A stretch of 64,000 nucleotides of DNA from Arenibacter palladensis (GTDB lineage: Bacteria; Bacteroidota; Bacteroidia; Flavobacteriales; Flavobacteriaceae). Numbering within the stretch: position 1 is the stretch's first letter; every line of letters starts with the position of its first letter. Made by a program: the position numbers and the translations under genes. The notes below the pieces were generated by a model. The model was not told the origin of the DNA, searched no databases, and was given only the letters and a program-made list of their open reading frames with translations. The DNA is taken from NCBI RefSeq assembly GCF_900129275.1, contig NZ_FQUX01000001.1:868001-932000 (forward strand), written 5' to 3'. Positions 1 through 8,049 of the stretch are shown here, one piece after another.

Positions 1-77
1 TTGGGGATATATATTTCCCTAAGCAAAGTAAATTGCCCTTTCATTGTTATGAGTTAATTTTATAAAATATTCTTTTT

Positions 78-1412
78 TTGAAAACCCCAATAAATTTTAA
101 AACCATTAATAATCTTGCCATTCCCGCAACTATTGCGGGGATTGCCGAACCTATACTATCCATAACCGATACGGCAATAGTGGGCAACATACCCCAAGAT
201 GGCATGGAGTCCTTGGCAGCAGCAGGTATAGTGGGCTCTTTTTTATCCATGTTGATATGGATTCTGGGGCAGACACGTAGCGCTATTTCGGCAATATTGT
301 CGCAATACTTGGGTGCGGGTAAGTTGGAGAGGGTTAAAACACTACCGGCACAGGCCATTTTCCTAAACATTCTGCTGAGTATTGTAATCCTCCTCTCCAC
401 GGTATTTATAGTGGAGGAAATATTTGTTTTGCTCAACGCCTCTGGAAAAATTCTGGAACTCTGTATTTCTTACTATTCCATTAGGGTTTGGGGTTTTCCC
501 TTAACCCTTTTTGTATTTGCGGTTATGGGTATTTTTCGAGGATTGCAGAATACCTATTATCCTATGTTGATCGCCATCACGGGGGCTGTTTTAAATATAG
601 TATTGGATTTTATTTTGGTTTATGGGGTAGAAGGGATTGTTTCCCCAATGTATTTGGAAGGTGCCGCTTGGGCCAGTTTAATTGCCCAGGGTATTATGGC
701 TGTAATGGCATTTGTACTGCTGATTACAAAAACAAATATCAGCCTGGCCCTTAAATTCCCCCTACACCCGGAATTGGGTAGGTTGGTGGTCATGAGTCTA
801 AACCTTTTTGTTAGGGCACTGGCCTTAAACATAGCCTTAATTTTGGCGGTTAGGGAGGCAACTGCCTTAGGGGACAAATATATAGGGGCACATACCATTG
901 CTATAAACCTTTGGCTTTTTTCCGCTTTTTTTATTGATGGTTATGGTGCCGCGGGGAATATTATGGGGGGTAAGCTTCTGGGGGCCAAGAACTACGACGG
1001 ACTTTGGGAATTGGCAAAAAAAATAATGTTGTATGGTTTTGTGATAAGTTTGATACTTGCTGCAGTGGGCTTTTTGTTCTATAGACCCATAGGGAGTATA
1101 TTTTCCAATGACATTTCAGTATTGCAAACCTTCTATTCCATATTTTTTATCCTTATTCTAGGAATCCCAATGAATATGGTCGCCTTTGTTTTCGACGGCC
1201 TTTTTAAAGGTTTGGGGGAAATGAAATACCTCAGAAATGTTTTATTGGTAGCCACCTTCCTAGGCTTTGTTCCTATGCTATTCCTTGGTAAATTCCTTGG
1301 ATGGGGACTATATGGAATATGGATCGCCTTTACGCTTTGGATGTTTATTAGGGGAGGGGCTTTGGTATGGAAATTTAGGCGAAAGTTTCGTCCGCTACTT
1401 CAAAACGTGTAA
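78..1412 (+). CDS. MATE family multidrug/sodium-type efflux transporter
   Basis: A 444-residue polytopic inner-membrane protein with about twelve hydrophobic segments and the pattern of MATE (NorM/DinF-like) exporters. The N-terminal stretch runs IPATIAGIAEPILSITDTAI, followed by a glutamine-rich turn (GQTRSAISAILSQYLGAGK), and a second repeat begins around residue 235. The family exports cationic drugs or metabolites using a sodium or proton gradient; the substrate cannot be read from sequence. The start is unusual. The frame has a stop at 63-65 and no ATG before the first membrane helix, so TTG at 78 is the only reasonable start. It follows directly on a run of seven T (73-79), so a sequencing indel hiding an upstream ATG is possible. 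A hydratase-like gene follows after 27 bp on the same strand. Confidence 0.9.
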   Translation: MKTPINFKTINNLAIPATIAGIAEPILSITDTAIVGNIPQDGMESLAAAGIVGSFLSMLIWILGQTRSAISAILSQYLGAGKLERVKTLPAQAIFLNILLSIVILLSTVFIVEEIFVLLNASGKILELCISYYSIRVWGFPLTLFVFAVMGIFRGLQNTYYPMLIAITGAVLNIVLDFILVYGVEGIVSPMYLEGAAWASLIAQGIMAVMAFVLLITKTNISLALKFPLHPELGRLVVMSLNLFVRALALNIALILAVREATALGDKYIGAHTIAINLWLFSAFFIDGYGAAGNIMGGKLLGAKNYDGLWELAKKIMLYGFVISLILAAVGFLFYRPIGSIFSNDISVLQTFYSIFFILILGIPMNMVAFVFDGLFKGLGEMKYLRNVLLVATFLGFVPMLFLGKFLGWGLYGIWIAFTLWMFIRGGALVWKFRRKFRPLLQNV

Positions 1413-1439
1413 ATTTGAAATACCACTAAGGATAATAAT

Positions 1440-2210
1440 ATGGGTACAAGCCGATCTAACGGAAGTTTATATACCAGCATCATCAATGGCATAGCTACAG
1501 TAGAATTTGGACACCCTGCTAGTAATTCATTTGTATCGGAACTATTGGAAAGACTCACAAAGACTTTGGGGGAATTATCCAATAACGTTGAGGTATCGGT
1601 CATTGTATTAAAATCTGAAGGGGATAGGGCATTCTGTGCAGGAGCCTCTTTTGATGAATTATTGGAAGTGAAAGACCTGTCCGAAGGTAAAATATTCTTC
1701 AGTGGGTTTGCCCATCTTATCAATGCAATGAGGACCTGTAAAAAGATAATCGTGGGCAGGGTGCAAGGTAAGGCCGTTGGCGGTGGGGTAGGAATTATTT
1801 CTGCGTGCGATTATGTTTTTGCCGTTGAGGCGGCCTCCATACGTTTATCCGAGTTAACCATAGGCATTGCACCCATGGTGATTGCACCGGCGGTTCAACG
1901 AAAAATTGGCGTTGCCGCCCTATCCGAACTGTCGCTTTCCCCCAATGAATGGAAAAACGCTTATTGGGCGCAGGAAAAGGGGTTGTTTTCGAAAGTTTTT
2001 GATAAAACGGTGGAAATGGACAAGGAACTGGGAATATTCACTGAAAAATTGGCCAGCTATAATCCTGAGGCATTGGAGGAATGGAAAAAGGTGCTTTGGG
2101 AAGGGACAGGTCATTGGGACACTTTACTGACCAACCGGGCAGAAATAACCGGACGTTTGGCTATTTCAGAAGCAACTAAGAAAGCATTGGAAAAATTCAA
2201 AAATAACTAG
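1440..2210 (+). CDS. enoyl-CoA hydratase/isomerase (crotonase) family protein
   Basis: A 256-residue crotonase-fold protein, the family that hydrates or isomerises enoyl-CoA thioesters. The oxyanion-hole segment is visible as FCAGASFDEL (residues 65-74), and the second conserved loop as GKAVGGGVGI (110-119). Of the two catalytic glutamates of classical crotonase, the second is kept in SELTIGIAP (E138). The position of the first, in the GGG-x-E motif, is glycine (G118). Loss of one glutamate is seen in some family members that isomerise or otherwise do not hydrate, so a plain hydratase call is not safe. It lies between a MATE exporter and a DUF4199 gene whose start is 3 bp after its stop, so the latter two are probably co-transcribed. 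Confidence 0.85.
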   Translation: MGTSRSNGSLYTSIINGIATVEFGHPASNSFVSELLERLTKTLGELSNNVEVSVIVLKSEGDRAFCAGASFDELLEVKDLSEGKIFFSGFAHLINAMRTCKKIIVGRVQGKAVGGGVGIISACDYVFAVEAASIRLSELTIGIAPMVIAPAVQRKIGVAALSELSLSPNEWKNAYWAQEKGLFSKVFDKTVEMDKELGIFTEKLASYNPEALEEWKKVLWEGTGHWDTLLTNRAEITGRLAISEATKKALEKFKNN

Positions 2211-2213
2211 ATT

Positions 2214-2690
2214 ATGAGTAAGTACCGTATTGAAATTAAATGGGCCGTTATTTTTGCACTGGCTACCCTGCTTTGGATGGTCTTTGAGAAATCTATGGGC
2301 TGGCACGATGTACTCATTGAAAAGCACGCCATATACACCAATTTTTTTGCCATCATAGCTGTAGCAGTATATGTGTTGGCACTTTTGGACAAAAGAAAGG
2401 TGGATTATAATGGAAAAATGAGTTGGAAACAGGGATTTATAAGCGGTATTATTTTAAGTGTGATCATTGCCTTAATTAGTCCGTTAACACAATATATCAC
2501 CAGTACTTTAATTACGCCCGAATATTTTACAAATATTATTAATTTTGTGGTGGATTCGGGAAAAATGGATCAAGAAGCTGCGGAGAGCTATTTTAATTTA
2601 AAGAGTTATATACTTCAAAGTCTTTTTGGTGCCTTGACCATGGGGATCGTTACTTCCGCGATTGTGGCGTTTTTTGTGAAGAAGCAATAA
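2214..2690 (+). CDS. DUF4199-type integral membrane protein
   Basis: A 158-residue protein with four hydrophobic segments (near residues 8-20, 42-58, 75-92 and 133-155), matching the DUF4199 proteins common in Flavobacteriia. Their function is unknown. The middle of the protein carries the charged loop KRKVDYNGKMSWKQGF between the second and third helices, which is the most recognisable family segment. The start is 3 bp after the stop of the crotonase-family gene, so translation is probably coupled. There is nothing in the sequence that points to an enzymatic role. Confidence 0.75.
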   Translation: MSKYRIEIKWAVIFALATLLWMVFEKSMGWHDVLIEKHAIYTNFFAIIAVAVYVLALLDKRKVDYNGKMSWKQGFISGIILSVIIALISPLTQYITSTLITPEYFTNIINFVVDSGKMDQEAAESYFNLKSYILQSLFGALTMGIVTSAIVAFFVKKQ

Positions 2691-2729
2691 CTGGTACCGT
2701 TCACCGTTTTATTTTTTTAAACTTTTACA

Positions 2730-2843
2730 ATGGATATTTTATCGTTCTTAAACGGGAACTTTGTTTTCCCTCTACTCGCCTTGGTTTTATTGGTTGTTTA
2801 TTTCGTTAATCGAATTAAAAACAATAGAAAATTCAAAAGATAA
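2730..2843 (+). CDS. small membrane peptide, 37 residues
   Basis: A short open frame (MDILSFLNGNFVFPLLALV at the start) encodes one hydrophobic helix at about residues 10-26, ending in a strongly basic tail (NRIKNNRKFKR). It begins 39 bp after the DUF4199 gene on the same strand and ends 12 bp before a convergent gene, so it fills an otherwise empty gap. A single helix followed by a positive C-terminal tail is typical of real small membrane proteins, but a frame this short could occur by chance. No family is recognised. Confidence 0.45.
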   Translation: MDILSFLNGNFVFPLLALVLLVVYFVNRIKNNRKFKR

Positions 2844-2855
2844 GTAAGTTTTGGG

Positions 2856-3500
2856 TTACCTGGTCTTTAACCACCCAGTGATGCTGAGCCTTTCACGATG
2901 GGCGGGTTTTACCTCGTGCTCCAATTCCTGACTTTCAAAAATAACGACCCTTCCCGGAAAGGGGGTAATATGTTTTGCCTCTTCCCCATGTTCTGTGGGC
3001 AAGTATAGTACCAATTCACCACCATCTTTTTCTGGTATCCAGTCTGGTTCATTCAAATAACAGACCATGGAAAGTTTACGCCTGTCGTCATTTTGAAAGG
3101 TATCCAAATGTCTTTTATAAAAAGTGCCTTCGGGATAGATGGCGTAGTGAAATTCTTTGAACAGGATGCCCATAAAGCAGGTCTTGTTCAAATAATTGGC
3201 CAATTCATTAATTTTCAGAAAAAATTGTTGTTCCAATACATCGTTGCTGCTTTCATCCATCCAAAGGATAAAATCGCCACGGATCGCCTTAATGATCAAT
3301 TCGTTGACACGATTCCCAATAGCCGCTTTTTTAAAATGGTCCTCTTCATATTTGGCCAGTAGGGAATCCCTTAATTGGGCCACATCCCCGGGAGAGAAAA
3401 AATCGTCTACAATACTGTATTTCTGTATTAGGATATCCTCTATCACTTTTTCAAAAAGTGGATTCTCCTTAAACTCCAGTTGTTCAAATAATTCTACCAA
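2856..3500 (-). CDS. 2-oxoglutarate/Fe(II)-dependent oxygenase (prolyl 4-hydroxylase-like)
   Basis: A 214-residue protein whose C-terminal half is a double-stranded beta-helix oxygenase. The iron ligands are H131 and D133 (KRHLDTFQNDDRRKLS) and H195 (ELEHEVKP), and R204 (ERLSITGW) would bind the 2-oxoglutarate carboxylate. These enzymes couple oxygen and 2-oxoglutarate to hydroxylation of a protein or small molecule; the substrate here is unknown. The N-terminal 100 residues are helical and unassigned. The only start that keeps the first residues is TTG at 3500, because the frame is closed by a stop a few codons upstream and no ATG lies between. It converges on the small peptide gene to its right end and is probably a single-gene unit. 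Confidence 0.85.
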   Translation of the reverse strand: MVELFEQLEFKENPLFEKVIEDILIQKYSIVDDFFSPGDVAQLRDSLLAKYEEDHFKKAAIGNRVNELIIKAIRGDFILWMDESSNDVLEQQFFLKINELANYLNKTCFMGILFKEFHYAIYPEGTFYKRHLDTFQNDDRRKLSMVCYLNEPDWIPEKDGGELVLYLPTEHGEEAKHITPFPGRVVIFESQELEHEVKPAHRERLSITGWLKTR

Positions 3501-3684
3501 GTTTTTATGGTTTTAAAAATCGCTCAAAAATAGATGAAAATGCAATTGGTTTTACACCGCATGTTAAGTGACTCATATTTGTTATGATTGGGGTGTTGTT
3601 TCATTGTAATGTTTATAGCTTAATCACTGATTTCTAATACATTTTCATTAACTTTTGTGCATTAATTTCCAAACCAACCAAGAT

Positions 3685-4893
3685 ATGAAACTTATTGTAC
3701 CCTCAATTTTATTGATTTTGGCCTTTTTGATCGGAGGCTGTGGTGATAGTACTAAAAGCACTAACGAAGCTGTAAAGAAAAGCTGGTATAAAGGCAATTT
3801 GCATACCCATTCCTTTTGGAGCGATGGGGATGAGTTCCCTGAGACTATTTTGGATTGGTATAAATCCAACGACTACCAATTTATAGCCCTATCGGACCAT
3901 AATACCATTTCTATGGAGGAAAAATGGATACAGGTTAGGGAAGATTCTGTTTATCAAAACAGCTTTAAGAACTATTTGGCAAGGTATGGGGAAGATTGGG
4001 TAGATTATAAAACGGACTCCGGAAAAGTGCATGTAAAATTGAAAACCTATGCAGAATACAGCAAGATGTTTGAAAGGGCAGGAGAATTTTTGGTGATTCA
4101 TTCGGAGGAAATTACGGACAGATATGAGGATAAACATGTTCATATGAATGCTACCAATATTCAGCAAAAAATAGATCCACAGGGAGGTAACAGTATTTCT
4201 GAAGTAATGCAAAACAATCTGAACGCAGTGCTTAAACAACGTAAAGAAACAGGGGTGCCTATTATGCCCCATATTAATCATCCTAACTTTTTTTATAGTG
4301 TAAGCCTGGAAGACATGATCAGTTTAAAGGGAGAGCAGTTTTTTGAGGTGTATAATGGTCATCCCATGGTTCATAATATGGGGGATTCAACACATATTTC
4401 TACAGAGGAAATGTGGGATCAGATCAATGTATCCTATTTAGCTGCCAAAAAGCCCATTATGTATGGACTGGCAACCGACGATTCCCATAATTACCATAAA
4501 ATGGGAAAGAAATGGAGCAATTCCGGTAGGGGTTGGGTGATGGTGCAGGCAGATACCTTATCTGCTCCTGCATTGATAGAGGCCATGGAAAGAGGTGATT
4601 TTTATTCTTCCACCGGGGTTACCCTTAAAAGTTTGGAATTTGATAAGAACGATTTAAAGGTGGAGGTAGAACCGGAAGCCGGCATTGATTATACCATATC
4701 TTTTATAGGCTGCCTAAAAGGGGAAACGGAGGTCAAGGAATTGAAGACTGTAGAAGGCAGTATTGCCAATTTTGAGCTAACGGATGATATACTTTTTGTA
4801 AGGAGTAAAATAACGTCTACAAAACTTCAGAAAAACCCAATAGAGGACATCAAGTACGAATCGGCCTGGACACAGCCTCTTCTAAACGATTAG
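3685..4893 (+). CDS. PHP-domain metal-dependent phosphoesterase-like lipoprotein
   Basis: A 402-residue lipoprotein. The first ATG in the frame gives MKLIVPSILLILAFLIGGC, a signal peptide with the lipobox cysteine at residue 19; an in-frame GTG ten codons upstream would spoil this. The mature protein opens with a PHP-like metal site, GNLHTHSFWSDGD (H40, H42, D47) and ALSDHNT (D71, H72). Further histidines follow in MPHINHPNF and ATDDSHNYH. PHP enzymes hydrolyse phosphoesters or nucleic acids, but exported flavobacterial members have no known substrate. The C-terminal 90 residues look like a beta-sandwich. It lies alone between a minus-strand oxygenase and queD. Confidence 0.85.
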   Translation: MKLIVPSILLILAFLIGGCGDSTKSTNEAVKKSWYKGNLHTHSFWSDGDEFPETILDWYKSNDYQFIALSDHNTISMEEKWIQVREDSVYQNSFKNYLARYGEDWVDYKTDSGKVHVKLKTYAEYSKMFERAGEFLVIHSEEITDRYEDKHVHMNATNIQQKIDPQGGNSISEVMQNNLNAVLKQRKETGVPIMPHINHPNFFYSVSLEDMISLKGEQFFEVYNGHPMVHNMGDSTHISTEEMWDQINVSYLAAKKPIMYGLATDDSHNYHKMGKKWSNSGRGWVMVQADTLSAPALIEAMERGDFYSSTGVTLKSLEFDKNDLKVEVEPEAGIDYTISFIGCLKGETEVKELKTVEGSIANFELTDDILFVRSKITSTKLQKNPIEDIKYESAWTQPLLND

Positions 4894-4908
4894 TTTCGTA
4901 GAATAAAT

Positions 4909-4916
4909 TACCTTTG
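4909..4916 (+). promoter_or_regulatory. putative -7 promoter box of queD
   Basis: TACCTTTG matches the Bacteroidota -7 consensus TAnnTTTG exactly and lies 17 bp before the queD start codon. No well-spaced -33 TTTG element is visible upstream, so this is a partial match only. Confidence 0.4.
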
Positions 4917-4933
4917 CAGTCCAAATAAATATT

Positions 4934-5383
4934 ATGGGCAACATTCGTATTACCAAACAATTTAATTTTGAAACTGGACATGCCTTGTTCGGTTATGATG
5001 GTAAATGTAGAAATGTACATGGGCACAGTTATAAACTTTCTGTAACCGTAATTGGGAAGCCTATTACCGATACTACCCATGTTAAATTGGGAATGGTCAT
5101 AGATTTTGGGGATTTGAAGAAGATTGTGAAGGAAGAGATTGTAGACCAATTTGATCACGCCACTGTTTTTAATAAAAATACTCCCCATGTGGAATTGGCA
5201 CAGGAACTAACGGATAGGGGGCACAATGTTATATTGGCCAACTATCAACCAACCAGTGAAAATATGGTGTTGGATTTTGCGGATAGAATTAAAGCTAGGT
5301 TGCCTAAAAATATCAGCCTACATTCATTAAAGTTACAGGAAACCGATACCTCTTTTGCAGAATGGTACGCTTCTGACAATTAA
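4934..5383 (+). CDS. queD: 6-carboxy-5,6,7,8-tetrahydropterin synthase
   Basis: A 149-residue member of the PTPS/QueD family, which converts dihydroneopterin triphosphate to 6-carboxytetrahydropterin, the second step toward queuosine and other 7-deazapurines. The zinc-binding histidines are visible in the first part: H16 (ETGHALFGY) and H29 and H31 (NVHGHSY). C25, just before them, is the catalytic cysteine. A catalytic histidine pair is suggested by DQFDHATVFN, and the pterin-binding glutamate by LQETDTSFAEW near the end. Length is normal for the family. A -7 promoter box precedes it, and an LpxH-like gene starts 11 bp downstream. Confidence 0.9.
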   Translation: MGNIRITKQFNFETGHALFGYDGKCRNVHGHSYKLSVTVIGKPITDTTHVKLGMVIDFGDLKKIVKEEIVDQFDHATVFNKNTPHVELAQELTDRGHNVILANYQPTSENMVLDFADRIKARLPKNISLHSLKLQETDTSFAEWYASDN

Positions 5384-5394
5384 AAAGGCCCTTG

Positions 5395-6171
5395 ATGAAA
5401 ACCATTGACGTTCCCGCGGGCAAAAAAATCTACTTCTCTAGTGATAATCATTTAGGGGCCCCTACCAAGGACCTTAGTTTTCCACGGGAAAAAAAGTTTG
5501 TGGCATGGTTGGATAGAATTAAGGAGGATGCTGCCGCTATTTTTCTTCTTGGGGATCTTTTCGATTTTTGGTTCGAATATAAAACGGTAGTGCCCAAGGG
5601 CTTTACCCGTACCTTGGGAAAATTGGCAGAAATTACCGATTCGGGAATTCCGGTGTACTATTTTGTGGGCAATCATGATTTATGGATGAACGGCTATTTT
5701 GAAGAGGAGTTGAACATTCCTGTGTTTCACAAACCTCAATCCTTTCTTTTAAAGGGAAAGTCATTTTTAATTGGGCATGGAGATGGCCTGGGTCCTGGGG
5801 ACAAGGGATACAAACGAATGAAAAAGGTATTCACCAACCCGGTATCCAAATGGCTTTACAATTGGTTGCACCCAGATTTTGGGGTTAAACTGGCCCAATA
5901 TCTTTCCGTGAAGAATAAAATGATTTCCGGTGACGAGGATATAAAATTTTTAGGGGAAGAGAACGAATGGCTGGTGCAATATTGCAGGCGAAAACTGGAG
6001 CAGCAGCACTATGACTATTTTGTTTTTGGACATCGACACCTACCTTTGGAAATACCCTTAAATGAAAATTCTACTTACGTAAATTTAGGGGATTGGATTT
6101 CGTACTATACCTATGGGGAATTTGATGGAGCTTCCTTGTCCCTGAAAAAATATGAACCTTCTGTAAGCTGA
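5395..6171 (+). CDS. lpxH: UDP-2,3-diacylglucosamine diphosphatase-like metallophosphoesterase
   Basis: A 258-residue calcineurin-fold phosphoesterase that fits LpxH-type enzymes, which cleave UDP-2,3-diacylglucosamine to lipid X in lipid A synthesis on the inner face of the membrane. The five metal-site blocks are all visible: SSDNHLG (residues 15-21), GDLFDFWFEY, VGNHDLW, IGHGDGLG and FGHRHLP. The classical first block is DxH and here it is D17-N-H19, which still fits. A TTG lies one codon upstream of the chosen ATG; the ATG is the simpler start. It follows queD after 11 bp and is probably co-transcribed with it. Members of this group in Bacteroidota are also annotated simply as UDP-2,3-diacylglucosamine hydrolases. 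Confidence 0.85.
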   Translation: MKTIDVPAGKKIYFSSDNHLGAPTKDLSFPREKKFVAWLDRIKEDAAAIFLLGDLFDFWFEYKTVVPKGFTRTLGKLAEITDSGIPVYYFVGNHDLWMNGYFEEELNIPVFHKPQSFLLKGKSFLIGHGDGLGPGDKGYKRMKKVFTNPVSKWLYNWLHPDFGVKLAQYLSVKNKMISGDEDIKFLGEENEWLVQYCRRKLEQQHYDYFVFGHRHLPLEIPLNENSTYVNLGDWISYYTYGEFDGASLSLKKYEPSVS

Positions 6172-6313
6172 AATTTGTTAGATTTTGTGAACTATCCCAA
6201 GAGAAGATTAGAATCCTATATGCCTATGTGCCGTAGTGGCAAAAAAGTAGTATAATTCTTACTTATATTAGTAGTTATGGCCTATTAAAAGTATTATTTA
6301 TTAATGCTAACAA

Positions 6314-6339
6314 GTTATCAATAAATCAAAATTGATAAC
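6314..6339. repeat. inverted repeat over the 3' end of recJ
   Basis: GTTATCAAT (6314-6322) and ATTGATAAC (6331-6339) form perfect 9-bp arms around an 8-nt loop that includes the recJ stop codon. There is no strong U-run on the minus strand, so this could be an RNA stabilising hairpin or a weak terminator. The rest of the 154-bp spacer to the left shows nothing recognisable. Confidence 0.4.
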
Positions 6340-8044
6340 TATCATGTTCTTTTAGGTCCTTTAACTTCATTTGAAGGGCTATATTACCCTGCCATTCGTT
6401 TTCATCCAATGTAAATACGGCACTTACTGTTTTATCCAAAATCGTAGGTAAATACTTACCCAAATTAAATCCTATGGCATCAATTGCCGACCTCTTGGAG
6501 CCGTTATTTTTGTCGAAAAGTTTACATTTTAAATGTTTTCCTTCTTGGCCAACCACTTTTGCATAGCCGGTATCCCTGAGATTTTCGGCCATGAAAATGG
6601 GGGCCATATTTCCTGGGCCAAAAGGGGCAAATTGTTTAATAATGCGCATTAACTTTGGAGTAATTTGATCTATGCCAATTATAGCATCTACCATAATTTC
6701 CGGAGACATTAGATTTGGATCCATGGTTTTGGCAACCACTTCCTCAAATTTGGATTTAAAGGCCTCGTAATTCTCTTCAAGTAAAGTTAATCCGGCGGCA
6801 TACATATGCCCGCCAAATTGTTCAATGGTGTCCGAACATCCCTCCAAAGCCTCATAAACGTCAAAACCTTTAATGGATCTGGCGGAGGCTGCTAATTTAT
6901 TGCCGCTTTTTGTAAAGACCAAAGTGGGTCTATAATAGGTTTCAATGAGACGTGAGGCCACAATTCCTATCACTCCCTTATGCCAGGTTTCATTGTATAC
7001 GACAGAGGTAAAACCTTCCTCTTCTTTATTTTCTTGGATCTGCAAAAGTGCCTCTTGGGCAATGATCTGGTCTAGATTTCTTCTATCCGTATTGTATTTC
7101 TCTATTTCGGCAGCAAAAAATTCCGCCCTTTCCAAATCGGTTTCCTTTAAAAGGTTAACGGCGTGTTGCCCATGCTCCATACGCCCTGCAGCATTAATTC
7201 GCGGAGCAATTATAAAAACCACATCGGTAATGGTAAGGACTTGTTTTTTTATCTGATTGATGATGGCCTTGAACCCGGCTCTAGGTTCTTGGTTGATCAC
7301 TTGGAGTCCCCAATACGCCATGACCCTATTTTCCCCAGTAATGGGCACTATATCCGCGCCTATGGCCGTAGCCACCAGATCCAAATAGGGAACTAAATCT
7401 TCAATGGTTTCCCCTTTTTTGCTCCCCAGCGCCTGAATAAGTTTAAATCCTACTCCACAGCCGCACAGTTCGTCATATGGATAGGAACAATCTGTCCTTT
7501 TTGGGTCCAATACGGCTACCGCATCGGGTAATGAATTCCCAGGTCTATGGTGATCACAAATAATAAAGTCGATACCTTTCTCCCTTGCATACTTAACCTT
7601 GTCAATGGCCTTTACCCCACAATCTAAAGCAATTATCAATGAAAAGCCGTTGTCCTCGGCAAAATCTATACCTTGATAGGATACCCCATAGCCTTCGTTG
7701 TAGCGGTCCGGGATATAGGTGGCCACGTTGGGGTAGGAACTTTCCAAATAGGAGGAAACCAAGGCTACCGCGGTAGTTCCATCCACGTCGTAATCCCCGA
7801 AAATCAGTATGTTTTCCTGATTCGCAATGGCCTTATCTATACGCTCTACCGCCTTGTCCATATCCTTCATTAAAAAGGGATCGTGTAGGTCCGAAAGCTG
7901 TGGCCTAAAAAACCTCTTGGCATCCTCATAATTGGTAATGCCCCGTTGCAATAATAGCTGCGCAACCAAATCCTCTACCTTTAATATAGAGGACAAAGCA
8001 TCTATTTGTGCTTGTTCGGGTTTTGGTTTAATGGTCCATCGCAT
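6326..8044 (-). CDS. recJ: single-stranded-DNA-specific exonuclease RecJ
   Basis: A 572-residue DHH-family 5'-3' single-strand DNA exonuclease used in recombination and mismatch repair. The metal motifs are FGDYDVDGTTAVAL near residue 85 and the DHH signature ICDHHRPGNSLPD near residue 160, followed by DLVATAIGADIVP. The DHHA1 region holds FGGHMYAAGLTL near residue 415 and is followed by the RecJ OB-fold segment. Length is that of a normal RecJ. Its ATG lies only 5 bp after the stop of the upstream PNGase F-like gene, so the two are probably transcribed together, an unexpected pairing of DNA repair with a secreted glycosidase. Confidence 0.95.
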   Translation of the reverse strand: MRWTIKPKPEQAQIDALSSILKVEDLVAQLLLQRGITNYEDAKRFFRPQLSDLHDPFLMKDMDKAVERIDKAIANQENILIFGDYDVDGTTAVALVSSYLESSYPNVATYIPDRYNEGYGVSYQGIDFAEDNGFSLIIALDCGVKAIDKVKYAREKGIDFIICDHHRPGNSLPDAVAVLDPKRTDCSYPYDELCGCGVGFKLIQALGSKKGETIEDLVPYLDLVATAIGADIVPITGENRVMAYWGLQVINQEPRAGFKAIINQIKKQVLTITDVVFIIAPRINAAGRMEHGQHAVNLLKETDLERAEFFAAEIEKYNTDRRNLDQIIAQEALLQIQENKEEEGFTSVVYNETWHKGVIGIVASRLIETYYRPTLVFTKSGNKLAASARSIKGFDVYEALEGCSDTIEQFGGHMYAAGLTLLEENYEAFKSKFEEVVAKTMDPNLMSPEIMVDAIIGIDQITPKLMRIIKQFAPFGPGNMAPIFMAENLRDTGYAKVVGQEGKHLKCKLFDKNNGSKRSAIDAIGFNLGKYLPTILDKTVSAVFTLDENEWQGNIALQMKLKDLKEHDSYQF

Positions 8045-8049
8045 GGTAA

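Noticed and set aside
620-898. Minus-strand frame inside the MATE gene
   Set aside because: Shadow of a real gene; its codon pattern follows the complement of the exporter.
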